Below are positions 29,694 to 38,577 of a stretch of DNA of 64,000 nucleotides, piece after piece. The first letter of the stretch is position 1, and each line of letters begins with the position of its first letter. Made by a program: the position numbers and the translations under genes. The stretch spans positions 409,323 to 473,322 of the forward strand of contig NZ_JAEQND010000002.1 of the NCBI RefSeq assembly GCF_016722765.1. The letters run 5' to 3'. Source of the stretch: Ramlibacter alkalitolerans (GTDB taxonomy: Bacteria; Pseudomonadota; Gammaproteobacteria; Burkholderiales; Burkholderiaceae_C). The notes below the pieces were generated by a model. It did not search any database, had not been told where the DNA came from, and saw nothing but the letters and a program-made list of their open reading frames with translations.

Positions 29694-30565
29694 ATGTGAA
29701 CGAACAATACCTGGTCGACGTGATCGGCTTCAACGCGGTGGAGCGTTCGATGCTCGCGAGCATCTTCGCCCTCGCCGCGCGGCGCGATCCCGGCTTCGTC
29801 CAGTACGACCCCGCGTCCACCGTGAGCGGCTCGGCCGACATCTACCTGGTGGATGCCGAGAACCCGGAGGCGCTGGGCGAATTCAAGATGCTGAGCCGCC
29901 GCGCCAACCTGCCGGCGGTGATGATCGGCTCCAACGCCGACAGCCTCGGCTTCCCGCTGCTGCCGCGGCCGCTGCAGTGGGCCCGCCTGCTGCAGGCACT
30001 GGAGGAAACGGTCACGGCGGCCGCCGGCTCCGGTGCCGGCCGCCATCGCGACGACGACGACGGCACGCTGCCCCTGGGCCACACGCTGTCGGCCAGCAGC
30101 GCCGGCCGCACCCATGCGCCGCACAGCGGCTTCGATCCCGCGGCGCAGAAGCGCGCGGCCGGCGACACGGTGCTGGTGGTGGACGACAACGCCTCGGTGC
30201 GCATGTTCATGAAGGCCAAGCTGGCGCCGTTCCAGTTCGAGGTCGACTTCGCCGAGACCGGCGAGGAAGCGGTGGGCCTGACCGGCCAGCGCGAATATGC
30301 CTGCGTGTTCCTGGACGTGGTGCTGCCCGGCATCGACGGCTACCAGGTCTGCAAGCTGATCAAGGCCAACAAGCACGCGATCAAGAAGACCGCGGTGGTG
30401 ATGCTCACCAGCCGCAGCTCGCCGTTCGACAAGCTGCGCGGCTCGCTCGCGGGCTGCGACGAGTACCTGACCAAGCCCCTCGACGAGGACCGCCTCCTCG
30501 AGGTGATCGCCAAATTCCTTCCCAGCAGCCGCAAGCGCGACAAGTCCCGGAGTAAACAACAATGA
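29690..30565 (+). CDS. Response regulator: N-terminal pseudo-receiver plus C-terminal receiver
   Basis: 291 residues from GTG 29690. The N-terminal 110 residues have receiver-like spacing (DIYLVDAENPEALGEFKML) but no convincing acid pocket, so I read them as a degenerate receiver or a related fold. A Gly/Asp/Ser-rich linker (about 115-160) leads to a canonical receiver: TVLVVDDNASVRMFM, acceptor aspartate in CVFLDVVLPGIDGYQ, threonine/serine in VVMLTSRSS and lysine in EYLTKPLD. A basic tail ends RKRDKSRSKQQ. No DNA-binding output domain. Confidence 0.85.
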   Translation: MNVNEQYLVDVIGFNAVERSMLASIFALAARRDPGFVQYDPASTVSGSADIYLVDAENPEALGEFKMLSRRANLPAVMIGSNADSLGFPLLPRPLQWARLLQALEETVTAAAGSGAGRHRDDDDGTLPLGHTLSASSAGRTHAPHSGFDPAAQKRAAGDTVLVVDDNASVRMFMKAKLAPFQFEVDFAETGEEAVGLTGQREYACVFLDVVLPGIDGYQVCKLIKANKHAIKKTAVVMLTSRSSPFDKLRGSLAGCDEYLTKPLDEDRLLEVIAKFLPSSRKRDKSRSKQQ

Positions 30566-30924
30566 GCAAATCGATCCTGGTGGTGGACGACACCCGCTCG
30601 ATGCGTGCCATGGTGGCGGCGGTGCTGGAAGGCGCCGGTTACGAGGTGGCGCAGGCCGGCGACGGCGTCGAGGCGCTGGAGCTGGCACGCACGCGCGTGT
30701 TCGACCTCGTGGTGACCGACCACAACATGCCCCGCATGGACGGCGTGACGCTGGTGCGCGAACTGCGCCAGCTGCCCAAGTACGACCCGGTGGCGCTGAT
30801 CGTGCTGTCGACGGAGGCAAGCCCCGAGCTCAAGCAGAAGGGCCGCGACGCCGGCGCGACCGGCTGGATGGCCAAGCCCTTCGATCCGCAGCGCATGCTC
30901 GACATCGTCGGCAAGTTCATCTGA
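30562..30924 (+). CDS. CheY-like single-domain response regulator
   Basis: 120 residues, starting four bases inside the previous gene. Receiver with VVDD at 7-10, phospho-acceptor Asp53 in LVVTDHNMPRMDG, conserved serine/threonine in IVLSTEA and lysine in MAKPFDP. No output domain, so it works by protein contact. It is 24 bases upstream of cheA and is the obvious phosphoacceptor. There is no cheZ in the cluster, so dephosphorylation must occur another way. Confidence 0.9.
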   Translation: MSKSILVVDDTRSMRAMVAAVLEGAGYEVAQAGDGVEALELARTRVFDLVVTDHNMPRMDGVTLVRELRQLPKYDPVALIVLSTEASPELKQKGRDAGATGWMAKPFDPQRMLDIVGKFI

Positions 30925-30948
30925 CGCGCAGGAAAAAAGGGAAGCGTC

Positions 30949-33153
30949 ATGTTCCAGCCCTCGAACAGTTTCGGCGACCCGCTCGCCTTCCGCACCATCT
31001 TCTTCGAGGAAGCGCAGGAGCACCTCGGCAACGTCGAGGCCATCCTGCTGCGCATGGATGTCGATGCGCCGGCACCGGACGACCTGAACGCGATCTTCCG
31101 CGCGGTGCATTCCATCAAGGGCAGCGCGGCGATGCTGGGATGCAGCGAGATCGCGGCGCTGACGCACCTGCAGGAAAACCTGCTGGACCTGCTGCGCAAG
31201 AACGAGCGGCCGATCGCGCCGGACGACATCGACGCGATGCTCCAGGCCGGCGACGTCCTGCGGCTGCAGGTGCAGCACCGTCGCGGCGCGCTGGCCGAGA
31301 CGCCGCACGCCGGCGCGGTGGAGGCGCTGCTGCGCGAGCGCGTCGCCCAGCCCGCGGCCGATGCGCGCGACGGGCAGGCCGGACCGGTGACCCGCAGCTT
31401 CCGCGTCACGCTCGGGCCGCTGGCCAGCGCCATCGACGAACTCGAACTGGACATGATGCTGACCGGCCTGGCCGAGATGGGCGCCGTGGCCAACACCGTC
31501 GTCGACAACGTCGAAGGCGGCAGCGTGTGCTTCGAAGTGGCGCTGCAGGGTGCCGCCGCCGACCTGCAAAGCGTGCTGGCGCTGGTCGTGGCGCCGGAGC
31601 AGATCGCGCTGCAGACCCTGGAGGCGCCGCAGCCGCAGGCCGACACCGCGGCCGTGGCGCCCACCAGCGTGCCGCAGGACCAGCCGCTCGCCCCGGCCGC
31701 ATCGGCCGCCGATGAAGGCGAGGACGAGTTCTTCGTCGACCCGGAGGAATTCAGGAAGCGGGCGGTGCGTGCCAGCACGGAACCCGAGGCCGCGGCCGCG
31801 GCGGCCACGCAGCACGGCGGCTCGGTCGACCTGTTCGTGACGCCCGAGGACCTGAAGAAGGCGCGGGCGGCGCGCGAGCCGGATGCCCCGGCTTCCGCCG
31901 TCCCGGCGACCCATGCCGCGCCGACCGCCGCTTCCGATCTGCACGAGGCGCTCGCGAGCGCGGCCCAAGACACCACCTTCATCCGCGTGGCAACCGAGAA
32001 GATCGACCTGCTCGTCAACCTGGTGGGCGAACTGGTGATCACCGAAGCCATGCTCCAGCGCAATGGCGCGCTGGCCGAAACGGTCGCCGACGGCCGCTAC
32101 AGCGCCAACAGCGGCCTGGCGGACCTGGCGCGCCACACGCGCAACCTGCAGGAGGCGGTGCTCGCGATCCGCATGCTGCCGATCTCCAACGTCTTCTCGC
32201 GCTTCCCGCGCGTGGTGCACGAGTTGTCCGGCCGCTTCGGCAAGCGCGTGGAGCTGAAGGTCTCCGGCGAGAGCACCGAACTCGATCGCGGCCTGATCGA
32301 GAAGATCTCCGATCCGCTGATGCACCTGGTGCGCAATGCGATCGACCATGGCCTGGAGACGCCGGAGGAGCGCGTCGCCGCCGGCAAGCCGCCGGTCGGC
32401 ACGGTGTGGCTGCGCGCCAGCCAGCGCGGGGGCAACATCCTGATTGAGGTGGCGGACGACGGCCGCGGGCTGGATCGCGAGCGCATCCTGCAGCGTGCCA
32501 TCGAGCGGGGCAGCGCCATCTCGCGCGAGGCGCCCGACGCCGAGGTCTGGCAACTGATCTTCGAGGCCGGCCTGTCGACGGCCGACAAGGTGACGGACGT
32601 CTCCGGCCGCGGCGTCGGCATGGACGTGGTTCGCCGCAACATCCAGGCGCTGGGCGGCGCGGTGGACCTGTCCTCGGTGGCGGGGCAGGGCATGCGCGTG
32701 ACGGTCAGCGTGCCGCTCACGCTGGCGATCATGGAAGCCATGACGATCTCGGTCGGCAGCGAAACCTACGTGCTGCCGCTGGCCTGCGTCGTCGAGTCGC
32801 TGAGCGTCAACCCGGGCGAGCTGCACACGCTGCCGGGGCACGGCGACACGCTGCGCGTGCGCGACGAATACCTGCCGGTGCTGCACCTGGCGAAGCTGTT
32901 CCCGCCGCAGAAGCGCCGCGAGCAGCCCTCGGCGATCGCCGTGATCGTAGAGACCGACGGCTCCAAGGCCGTCCTGCTGGTGGACGAACTGGTCGGCCAG
33001 CAGCAGGTGGTGGTGAAGAGCCTGGAGGCGAACTTCCGCCGCGTGCCGGGACTTTCCGGCGCCACGGTGATGGGCGACGGCTCGGTCGCCCTGATCCTGG
33101 ACGTGGCGTCCCTGGTGCGCATGTCCGGGCGCGAAGGCGCGCTGCAGCTGTGA
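30949..33153 (+). CDS. cheA: Chemotaxis histidine kinase CheA
   Basis: 734 residues. P1 (Hpt) domain holds the phosphorylated histidine in AVHSIKGSAA (His54). A domain at about 145-225 (RSFRVTLGPLASAIDELELD) occupies the P2 position but resembles the receptor-array linker domain of Burkholderiales CheA homologues. An Ala/Pro linker follows; P3 dimerisation starts at KIDLLVNLVGELV; the ATP-binding P4 has the N box LVRNAIDHGLETPEER, G1 DDGRGLDRE and G2 GRGVGMDVV; the CheW-like P5 closes at about 600-730. It has a single Hpt and no C-terminal receiver, which separates it from ChpA of the type IV pilus system. Confidence 0.94.
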   Translation: MFQPSNSFGDPLAFRTIFFEEAQEHLGNVEAILLRMDVDAPAPDDLNAIFRAVHSIKGSAAMLGCSEIAALTHLQENLLDLLRKNERPIAPDDIDAMLQAGDVLRLQVQHRRGALAETPHAGAVEALLRERVAQPAADARDGQAGPVTRSFRVTLGPLASAIDELELDMMLTGLAEMGAVANTVVDNVEGGSVCFEVALQGAAADLQSVLALVVAPEQIALQTLEAPQPQADTAAVAPTSVPQDQPLAPAASAADEGEDEFFVDPEEFRKRAVRASTEPEAAAAAATQHGGSVDLFVTPEDLKKARAAREPDAPASAVPATHAAPTAASDLHEALASAAQDTTFIRVATEKIDLLVNLVGELVITEAMLQRNGALAETVADGRYSANSGLADLARHTRNLQEAVLAIRMLPISNVFSRFPRVVHELSGRFGKRVELKVSGESTELDRGLIEKISDPLMHLVRNAIDHGLETPEERVAAGKPPVGTVWLRASQRGGNILIEVADDGRGLDRERILQRAIERGSAISREAPDAEVWQLIFEAGLSTADKVTDVSGRGVGMDVVRRNIQALGGAVDLSSVAGQGMRVTVSVPLTLAIMEAMTISVGSETYVLPLACVVESLSVNPGELHTLPGHGDTLRVRDEYLPVLHLAKLFPPQKRREQPSAIAVIVETDGSKAVLLVDELVGQQQVVVKSLEANFRRVPGLSGATVMGDGSVALILDVASLVRMSGREGALQL

Positions 33154-33190
33154 CATCGTTCCGGTCCGAGGGTTAAGTCGTTCGCCTCGC

Positions 33191-33204
33191 TTGACCTAGG
33201 TCTA
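33191..33204 (+). promoter_or_regulatory. Candidate CRP/FNR-superfamily (FixK/Anr-like) box upstream of the first receptor
   Basis: TTGACCTAGGTCTA, an interrupted palindrome one base away from TTGACCTAGGTCAA, in the cheA-receptor gap about 85 bases before the receptor start. The 10-bp GACCTAGGTC centre is perfect. Binding is inferred from similarity to known FNR/FixK sites. Confidence 0.4.
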
Positions 33205-33281
33205 GAGCCGTAAGCCTTTCGAATGCGATCCTCGCCAGGAGCGAGCCGTCGTCGCGGATCGCGTCACAGGAGAACGACTTG

Positions 33282-34961
33282 ATGTTCCAGGACCTGCGGG
33301 TGTCCGTCCGGCTTGCGCTGGGTTTCGGCCTGGTGATCGCGCTGGCGGTGGCGACGTGCGTGCTGGGCATCGCCAGCCTGGCGGCCCAGAGCGCGCGGGT
33401 GGACGAACTGGCGAACAGCCATACGCCGGCCCTCGTCCACGCCGGCGAATGGCGGGCCCGCGTGGAAGCCGCCGCCAAGGACATGCGCAACCTGTTCATC
33501 GTGCCCGAGGAGGACATGCTGGAGGAGGTCGGCGCCATCCGCCTGGGACGCCAGGAGCGTGACCGGCTGCAGGGCGAGCTGGCGAAGCTCGCGCGCAGCC
33601 CCCAGGCGCGCGAGGCGCTGCAAGGCATCGCCGAGACCGGCAAGACCTACCTCGCGATGGAAGACGAGTTCCTCAAGCTCGCCGACGCCGGCAAGATGCA
33701 GGACGCGCGCGACATGATGCTCAATCGGATCCGGCGCGCACAGTTCGCCTACCTCGATGCCATCGAAAAGCTGGTGCAGGTGCTGGCCGCCGAGGCGCGC
33801 AGCCTGGCGGCGGAGTCCGCCGGCAGCGCGCACGCGAGCCTCACGCTTATGGCGGCGGCGACGGGCGCTTCGGTGCTGCTCGCCCTGCTGTTCGCGGTCG
33901 TGGTCTCGCGCTCGATCACGCGGCCGATGCGCGAGGCGGTGGCCGCGGCGCGGCGCGTGGCGCGGGGCGACCTCACCGTGGACATCCGCACCACCCGGCG
34001 CGACGAGGCCGGGCTGCTGCTCGCCGCCTTGCAGGACATGACGGGGCAGCTGCGCCACCTGATCGGCGAAGTCGCGGGGGGTGCCGACGTGGTGGCGCAC
34101 ACCAGCACGCAGATCGCGCAGGGCAACCACGACCTGTCGCAGCGCACCGAGGAACAGGCGAGCACGCTGGAGCAGACGGCCAGCTCGATGGAGGAACTGA
34201 CTTCCACGGTGGCGCAGAACGCGGATTCGGCGCGCCAGGCGAGCCAGCTCGCGCAGAGCGCCTCGCAGGTGGCGCGCAGGGGCGGCGAGGTGGTGGGCCA
34301 GGTGGTCAGCACCATGGAGGGCATCACCGCCTCGTCGAGGAAGATCTCCGAGATCATCGGCGTGATCGACGGCATCGCCTTCCAGACCAACATCCTGGCG
34401 CTCAATGCGGCGGTGGAGGCTGCGCGCGCCGGCGAGCAGGGCCGCGGCTTCGCCGTGGTCGCGGCCGAAGTGCGCACGCTGGCGCAGCGCAGCGCCGCGG
34501 CGGCCAAGGAGATCAAGGCGCTGATCGGCGAGTCGGTCGAAAAGGTCGGGGCCGGGGCGAAGCTGGTGGGCCACGCCGGCGCGACGATGGACGAAATCGT
34601 GGCGGCGGTGAAGAAGGTGAGCGACCTCGTGGCGGACATCGCCGTCGCCAGCCAGGAACAGAGTTCCGGCATCCAGCAGGTCAATGCCGGGGTCGCGCAG
34701 ATGGAGCACGTCGTGCAGCAGAACGCGGGACTGGTGGAGGAAGCCGCGGCAGCCACCGAGGCGATGCAGGCGCAGTCCGCCGGACTGATGCAGCTCGTCG
34801 CGCGATTCAGGCTGCGCGCCGAGGAGCCCGCACCGCAGGAGATCCAGGCCGAAGTGTGTGCGTTCGACGCCACGCAGGCCATCGGCTGGAAGGCGCCGGA
34901 CGAACGACAGACGGACGCCGTTCGCGGCTTTTGCGCAGAGTCGGTCAAAACGGCGGTCTAG
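33282..34961 (+). CDS. Methyl-accepting chemotaxis receptor with periplasmic helical domain
   Basis: 559 residues from the ATG at 33282 with CAGGAG at nine bases; an adjacent TTG at 33279 is less likely. TM1 is about residues 10-32, a 150-residue periplasmic region that looks four-helical (4HB-like), TM2 about 187-210, [27 protein letters not shown], then a signalling domain with the conserved hairpin tip [20 protein letters not shown] (residues about 357-376) and adjacent [18 protein letters not shown]. No C-terminal CheR-docking pentapeptide is present. Confidence 0.92.
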   Translation: MFQDLRVSVRLALGFGLVIALAVATCVLGIASLAAQSARVDELANSHTPALVHAGEWRARVEAAAKDMRNLFIVPEEDMLEEVGAIRLGRQERDRLQGELAKLARSPQAREALQGIAETGKTYLAMEDEFLKLADAGKMQDARDMMLNRIRRAQFAYLDAIEKLVQVLAAEARSLAAESAGSAHASLTLMAAATGASVLLALLFAVVVSRSITRPMREAVAAARRVARGDLTVDIRTTRRDEAGLLLAALQDMTGQLRHLIGEVAGGADVVAHTSTQIAQGNHDLSQRTEEQASTLEQTASSMEELTSTVAQNADSARQASQLAQSASQVARRGGEVVGQVVSTMEGITASSRKISEIIGVIDGIAFQTNILALNAAVEAARAGEQGRGFAVVAAEVRTLAQRSAAAAKEIKALIGESVEKVGAGAKLVGHAGATMDEIVAAVKKVSDLVADIAVASQEQSSGIQQVNAGVAQMEHVVQQNAGLVEEAAAATEAMQAQSAGLMQLVARFRLRAEEPAPQEIQAEVCAFDATQAIGWKAPDERQTDAVRGFCAESVKTAV

Positions 34962-34971
34962 GTTCCGTTTA
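34945..34971 (+). promoter_or_regulatory. Possible sigma-28-type promoter before cheW
   Basis: TCAAAACG, an 11-base spacer, and TCCGTTTA resemble the flagellar sigma factor layout (TAAAGTTT-11-GCCGATAA) but match only about half of its bases. The site overlaps the receptor stop codon and is 84 bases before cheW. Confidence 0.2.
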
Positions 34972-35054
34972 CGAGTTGCAACACTTCGGCCGCGATGGCA
35001 TTCTCGGACGGACGGTACCCGAAGCACCACGCGCGACACAGGAGAGAAGAAAGC

Positions 35055-35564
35055 ATGCAAGCACCGATGGCCAGCGTCACTTCCACGGCCGGCAAGCCCA
35101 CCGACGGGCCGGCCAGCGAGTTCCTCACCTTCCGGCTGGGCGCGGAGAGCTACGGCATCGAGATCCTGAAGGTGCAGGAGATCCGCGGCTACGAGACGCC
35201 CACCGCCATCGCCAACGCGCCTTCCTTCATCAAGGGCGTGATCAACCTGCGCGGCGTGATCGTCCCGATCCTGGACCTGCGCATCAAGTTCCGCCTGAGC
35301 GAGGCGCGCTACGACGAGTTCACGGTGGTGATCATCCTGAACGTCGCCGGCCGCGTGGTGGGCGTGGTGGTCGACTCCGTCTCCGACGTGCTCACGCTCG
35401 CCAGCGACGCGATCCGGCCGACCCCCGAGTTCGCCTCGGCCACCTTCGACACCAAGTACATCACCGGCCTGGGCACGGTCGATGACCAGATGATCATCCT
35501 GCTGGACATCGAGAAGCTGATGACGGGCGCCGACATGGCGCTGGTCGACGGCGCGGTCCACTGA
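35055..35564 (+). CDS. cheW: Chemotaxis coupling protein CheW
   Basis: 169 residues. Couples receptors to CheA in the signalling array. The two-barrel SH3-like fold is recognisable: [40 protein letters not shown], and [13 protein letters not shown]. Standard length. A Shine-Dalgarno-like GAGAGAAGAAAG precedes the ATG. It lies between the two receptor genes. Confidence 0.95.
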   Translation: MQAPMASVTSTAGKPTDGPASEFLTFRLGAESYGIEILKVQEIRGYETPTAIANAPSFIKGVINLRGVIVPILDLRIKFRLSEARYDEFTVVIILNVAGRVVGVVVDSVSDVLTLASDAIRPTPEFASATFDTKYITGLGTVDDQMIILLDIEKLMTGADMALVDGAVH

Positions 35565-35652
35565 GCGACATCCGCAGTCCGGCGGCCGCAGGGGCGCGCG
35601 CGCGGCGCGGGCGCCCCGGGGTGGCCTTGGCAGCTTCGAGGAGGATTCCCCC

Positions 35653-37074
35653 TTGCACCATCCTGAGGTCCAGCGCGACGTCGACCGGGCCGCGCTCGGT
35701 TTCTTCCGGCGCTCCAGCATCCGTACGCGCCTGACGGCGGCTTTCGTCTGCATCGCCGCCGTGCTCGCGCTGCAGGGCGCGATCGGCGTCTGGCAGTTGC
35801 AGCGGCTCGCCGCCGCGGCGGCCACGCACCCGAGTGCCGCGGCGCTGCAGGACGTGCTCGGTTCCGCGCAGTCGATCGTGTTCGGCTTCGCCACCGTGGT
35901 GGTGGTGCTCGCCTTTTCCCTGTGCTATCCGCTCACCGTGCACATCGTCAAGCCGGTGCGGGTGGCGGCCAAGATCGCCCAGCGCGTCGCCAGCGGCGAC
36001 CTCACCGTGAAGGTGCGCACCGGCGGCGGCGACGAGGTGGCGCAGCTGATGCGCGCCCTGGCGGAAATGACCGACAACCTGCGCAACGTGCTGGGCAGCG
36101 TGGTGCATGGCGCGCACACCGTCAACGACACCAGCGGCCAGATCGTGCAGGGCAACCTCGAACTGTCGCAGCGCACCGAGGAACAGGCCAGCACGCTGGA
36201 GGAGACGGCCAGCTCGCTGGAGGAACTCACGACCACCGTGGCCCAGAACGCCGAGCATGCGCGCGAGGCGAGCCAGCTCGCGCTGGAGGCATCGGCCGTG
36301 GCGCGGCGCGGCGGCGACGCCGTCGACCAGGTGGTGCGCACGATGGACCAGATCTCCGATGCCTCGCGCAAGATCACCGAGATCATCGGCGTGATCGACG
36401 GCATCGCCTTCCAGACCAACATCCTGGCGCTCAATGCGGCGGTGGAAGCCGCGCGCGCCGGCGAGCAGGGCCGCGGCTTCGCCGTGGTGGCGGCCGAAGT
36501 GCGCAGCCTGGCGCAGCGCAGCGCCGCGGCGGCACGCGAGATCAAGGGCCTGATCGGCGCCTCGGTGGACAAGGTCAACACCGGCTCCAGCCTGGTGGAC
36601 GCTGCCGGCCACACCATGGTGGAAGTGGTGATGTCGGTGGAGAAGGTCAGCGGGCTGATCGCCGAGATCGCGCAGGCGAGCCAGGAGCAGAGCGGCGGCA
36701 TCGGCCAGGTGAACACGGCCGTCACGCAGATGCAGCGCGTGGTCGAGCGCAATGCGGCGATGGTGGAACATGCCTCCCGTGCGACCGAGACCATGAACGG
36801 CCAGGCCGCGGAACTGCTGAAGATGGCTTCGCGATTCCGGCTGGCGGGCGCCGCCAGCCAGCCGCAAGCCGCCGCGCCGCAGCCGCAGCCGCAGCCGCAG
36901 CCGCAGCCGCATGTTCCCGCGCAGGCGAAGGTCGCCGCCGCGGCGCTGCCGGTCCGCGCTGCCGCGCCGGTCCCCGGCATCCGCGTGCGGCGACCCGCCG
37001 CGCCGGCCGTGGGGCGCGCCGCCGCACCCGTGCGGACGCCGCCTGCAGCCGCCGGGGAGTGGACGGAGTTCTAG
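35653..37074 (+). CDS. Methyl-accepting receptor with minimal periplasmic domain
   Basis: 473 residues with TTG start at 35653, supported by AGGAGGA about eight bases upstream. TM1 about 25-48 and TM2 about 74-96 leave a periplasmic loop of only 25 residues, so there is no room for a classical ligand domain. HAMP (VHIVKPVRVAAKIAQRVASG), signalling tip [20 protein letters not shown] (about 256-275), then a C-terminal tail containing a run of Pro-Gln dipeptides and Ala/Pro-rich sequence. The signalling domain is very similar to the 33282 receptor, suggesting a duplication. The signal may come from the membrane or a partner protein. Confidence 0.9.
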   Translation: MHHPEVQRDVDRAALGFFRRSSIRTRLTAAFVCIAAVLALQGAIGVWQLQRLAAAAATHPSAAALQDVLGSAQSIVFGFATVVVVLAFSLCYPLTVHIVKPVRVAAKIAQRVASGDLTVKVRTGGGDEVAQLMRALAEMTDNLRNVLGSVVHGAHTVNDTSGQIVQGNLELSQRTEEQASTLEETASSLEELTTTVAQNAEHAREASQLALEASAVARRGGDAVDQVVRTMDQISDASRKITEIIGVIDGIAFQTNILALNAAVEAARAGEQGRGFAVVAAEVRSLAQRSAAAAREIKGLIGASVDKVNTGSSLVDAAGHTMVEVVMSVEKVSGLIAEIAQASQEQSGGIGQVNTAVTQMQRVVERNAAMVEHASRATETMNGQAAELLKMASRFRLAGAASQPQAAAPQPQPQPQPQPHVPAQAKVAAAALPVRAAAPVPGIRVRRPAAPAVGRAAAPVRTPPAAAGEWTEF

Positions 37075-37075
37075 C

Positions 37076-37960
37076 GTGAAGATGCAGTCCCTGCGCTCGC
37101 GCGAACCCGCTGCGCGAGCGCCGATCGCAGACACCGTGCCGCCGCTGCCCGATGCGGCTTCGCTGCTGGGCGAGCGCGAGTTCGGCACCGTGCGCCACCT
37201 GATCGCGCAGTACGCCGGCATCAAGCTGAGCCCGCAGAAGCGCAACATGGTCTACAACCGGCTGCAGCGGCGCCTGCGCGCCCGCGGGCTGGGCAGCTTC
37301 GGCGAGTACCTGGAACTCGTGCAGCGCGAAGGCTCGGACGAGCGCGAGGCCTTCGTCAACGCGCTCACCACCAACCTCACCGCGTTCTTCCGCGAGCCGC
37401 ACCATTTCGAGATCCTGCTGGAACGCGCCCGCGCGCGCGCGCAGCAACGCGGCGCGCCGCTGCGCTGCTGGAGCAGCGCCTGCTCCACCGGCGAGGAAGC
37501 CTGGTCGATCGCGATGGTGCTGCGCGAGGCGCAGTGCCCCGGCAGCGTGCTGGCCACCGACATCGACACCGACGTGCTGCACACTGCGCAGTCCGGCATC
37601 TACCGCATGGAACGCGCCGCCACGCTGGCGCCGGAGCGATTGCGCCGGCACTTCCTGCGCGGCTCCGGCGGCAACGAGGGACTGGTGAGCGTGCGGCCCG
37701 AGCTGCGCCAGATCGTGCGCTTCGGCCAGCTGAACCTGCAGTCGCCCGTGTGGCCGGCGCAGGAACAGTACGACGTGATCTTCTGCCGCAACGTGGTGAT
37801 CTATTTCGACCGCGAGGTGCAGAAGAAGCTGCTCGCGCGCTTCGCCGACCTGCTGGTGCCCGGCGGCCTGCTGATGGTCGGCCACTCGGAAAGCTTCCCC
37901 TCGGCGCACGCGGGCTTCCGCTCCTGCGGGCGCACGGCCTACGAACGGGTGGGTGCTTGA
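37076..37960 (+). CDS. cheR: Chemotaxis protein methyltransferase CheR
   Basis: 294 residues from GTG 37076, two bases after the receptor stop; an ATG at 37082 is an alternative. Methylates receptor glutamates using SAM. N-terminal helical domain (KLSPQKRNMVYNRLQRRLRA) precedes the SAM domain: CWSSACSTGEEAWSIAMVLR, ATDIDTDVLHTA, and FCRNVVIYFDREVQKKLL. No pentapeptide-binding extra domain stands out. The stop overlaps the cheD start (TTGA). Confidence 0.94.
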   Translation: MKMQSLRSREPAARAPIADTVPPLPDAASLLGEREFGTVRHLIAQYAGIKLSPQKRNMVYNRLQRRLRARGLGSFGEYLELVQREGSDEREAFVNALTTNLTAFFREPHHFEILLERARARAQQRGAPLRCWSSACSTGEEAWSIAMVLREAQCPGSVLATDIDTDVLHTAQSGIYRMERAATLAPERLRRHFLRGSGGNEGLVSVRPELRQIVRFGQLNLQSPVWPAQEQYDVIFCRNVVIYFDREVQKKLLARFADLLVPGGLLMVGHSESFPSAHAGFRSCGRTAYERVGA

Positions 37961-38577
37961 GCGCAGGCCTGAACAACGACGGCGACGGCGAACCCCTGCG
38001 GTACTTCGACCGCGAGTTCCGCATCGATACGGTCAAGATCCTGCCCGGCCAGTACCTCGCGGCCCGCGGCGGTGCGGTGACGACGGTGCTCGGCTCCTGC
38101 GTCTCCACCTGCCTGTGGGACCCGGTCGAGCGCATCGGCGGCATGAACCACTTCATGCTGCCCGGCGACACGGCCCACCCCGATTCGCCCTGGGCGGCCT
38201 CGGCGCGCTTCGGTGTCTATGCGATGGAAGTGCTGATCAACGAGATGATCCACCTGGGCGCCGACCGCCGCCGCATGGTCGCCAAGGTGTTCGGCGGCGC
38301 GCGCCTGCTGGCCGGCTTCGACCGGCTGGACGTGGGCGCCAAGAACTGCGAGTTCGTGCTCGAATTCCTGCGCGTGGAGGGCATCCGCGTGCTGGCGAAG
38401 GACCTGCTGGACGTCTGCCCGCGCAAGGTGCACTTCTTCGTCGACAGCGGCAAGGTGCAGGTCAAGCGCCTGGCCCTGACGCCGAGCGAGACGGTGCAGC
38501 GGCGCGAGCGCGAATACCTGTCGCGGCTGGACGCGCGGTCCGGCGGCGAGATCGAAATCTTCAAGCCGCCGAAATGA
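37957..38577 (+). CDS. cheD: Chemoreceptor glutamine deamidase CheD
   Basis: 206 residues with an unusual TTG start at 37957 that overlaps the cheR stop codon; no ATG or GTG is available in frame upstream of the conserved region. Catalytic cysteine in TVLGSCVSTCLWDP (Cys48) and histidine in GGMNHFMLPG (His65) match CheD deamidases that convert receptor glutamines to glutamates. GGARLLAGF and CPRKVHFFVDSGKV complete the fold. In many bacteria CheD also interacts with CheC or CheB; no cheC is present here. Confidence 0.93.
   Translation: MSAGLNNDGDGEPLRYFDREFRIDTVKILPGQYLAARGGAVTTVLGSCVSTCLWDPVERIGGMNHFMLPGDTAHPDSPWAASARFGVYAMEVLINEMIHLGADRRRMVAKVFGGARLLAGFDRLDVGAKNCEFVLEFLRVEGIRVLAKDLLDVCPRKVHFFVDSGKVQVKRLALTPSETVQRREREYLSRLDARSGGEIEIFKPPK

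Noticed and set aside
36882..36915. CAGCCG repeat in the second receptor gene
   Set aside because: It is in frame and encodes a Pro-Gln tail of the protein; no separate element is implied.
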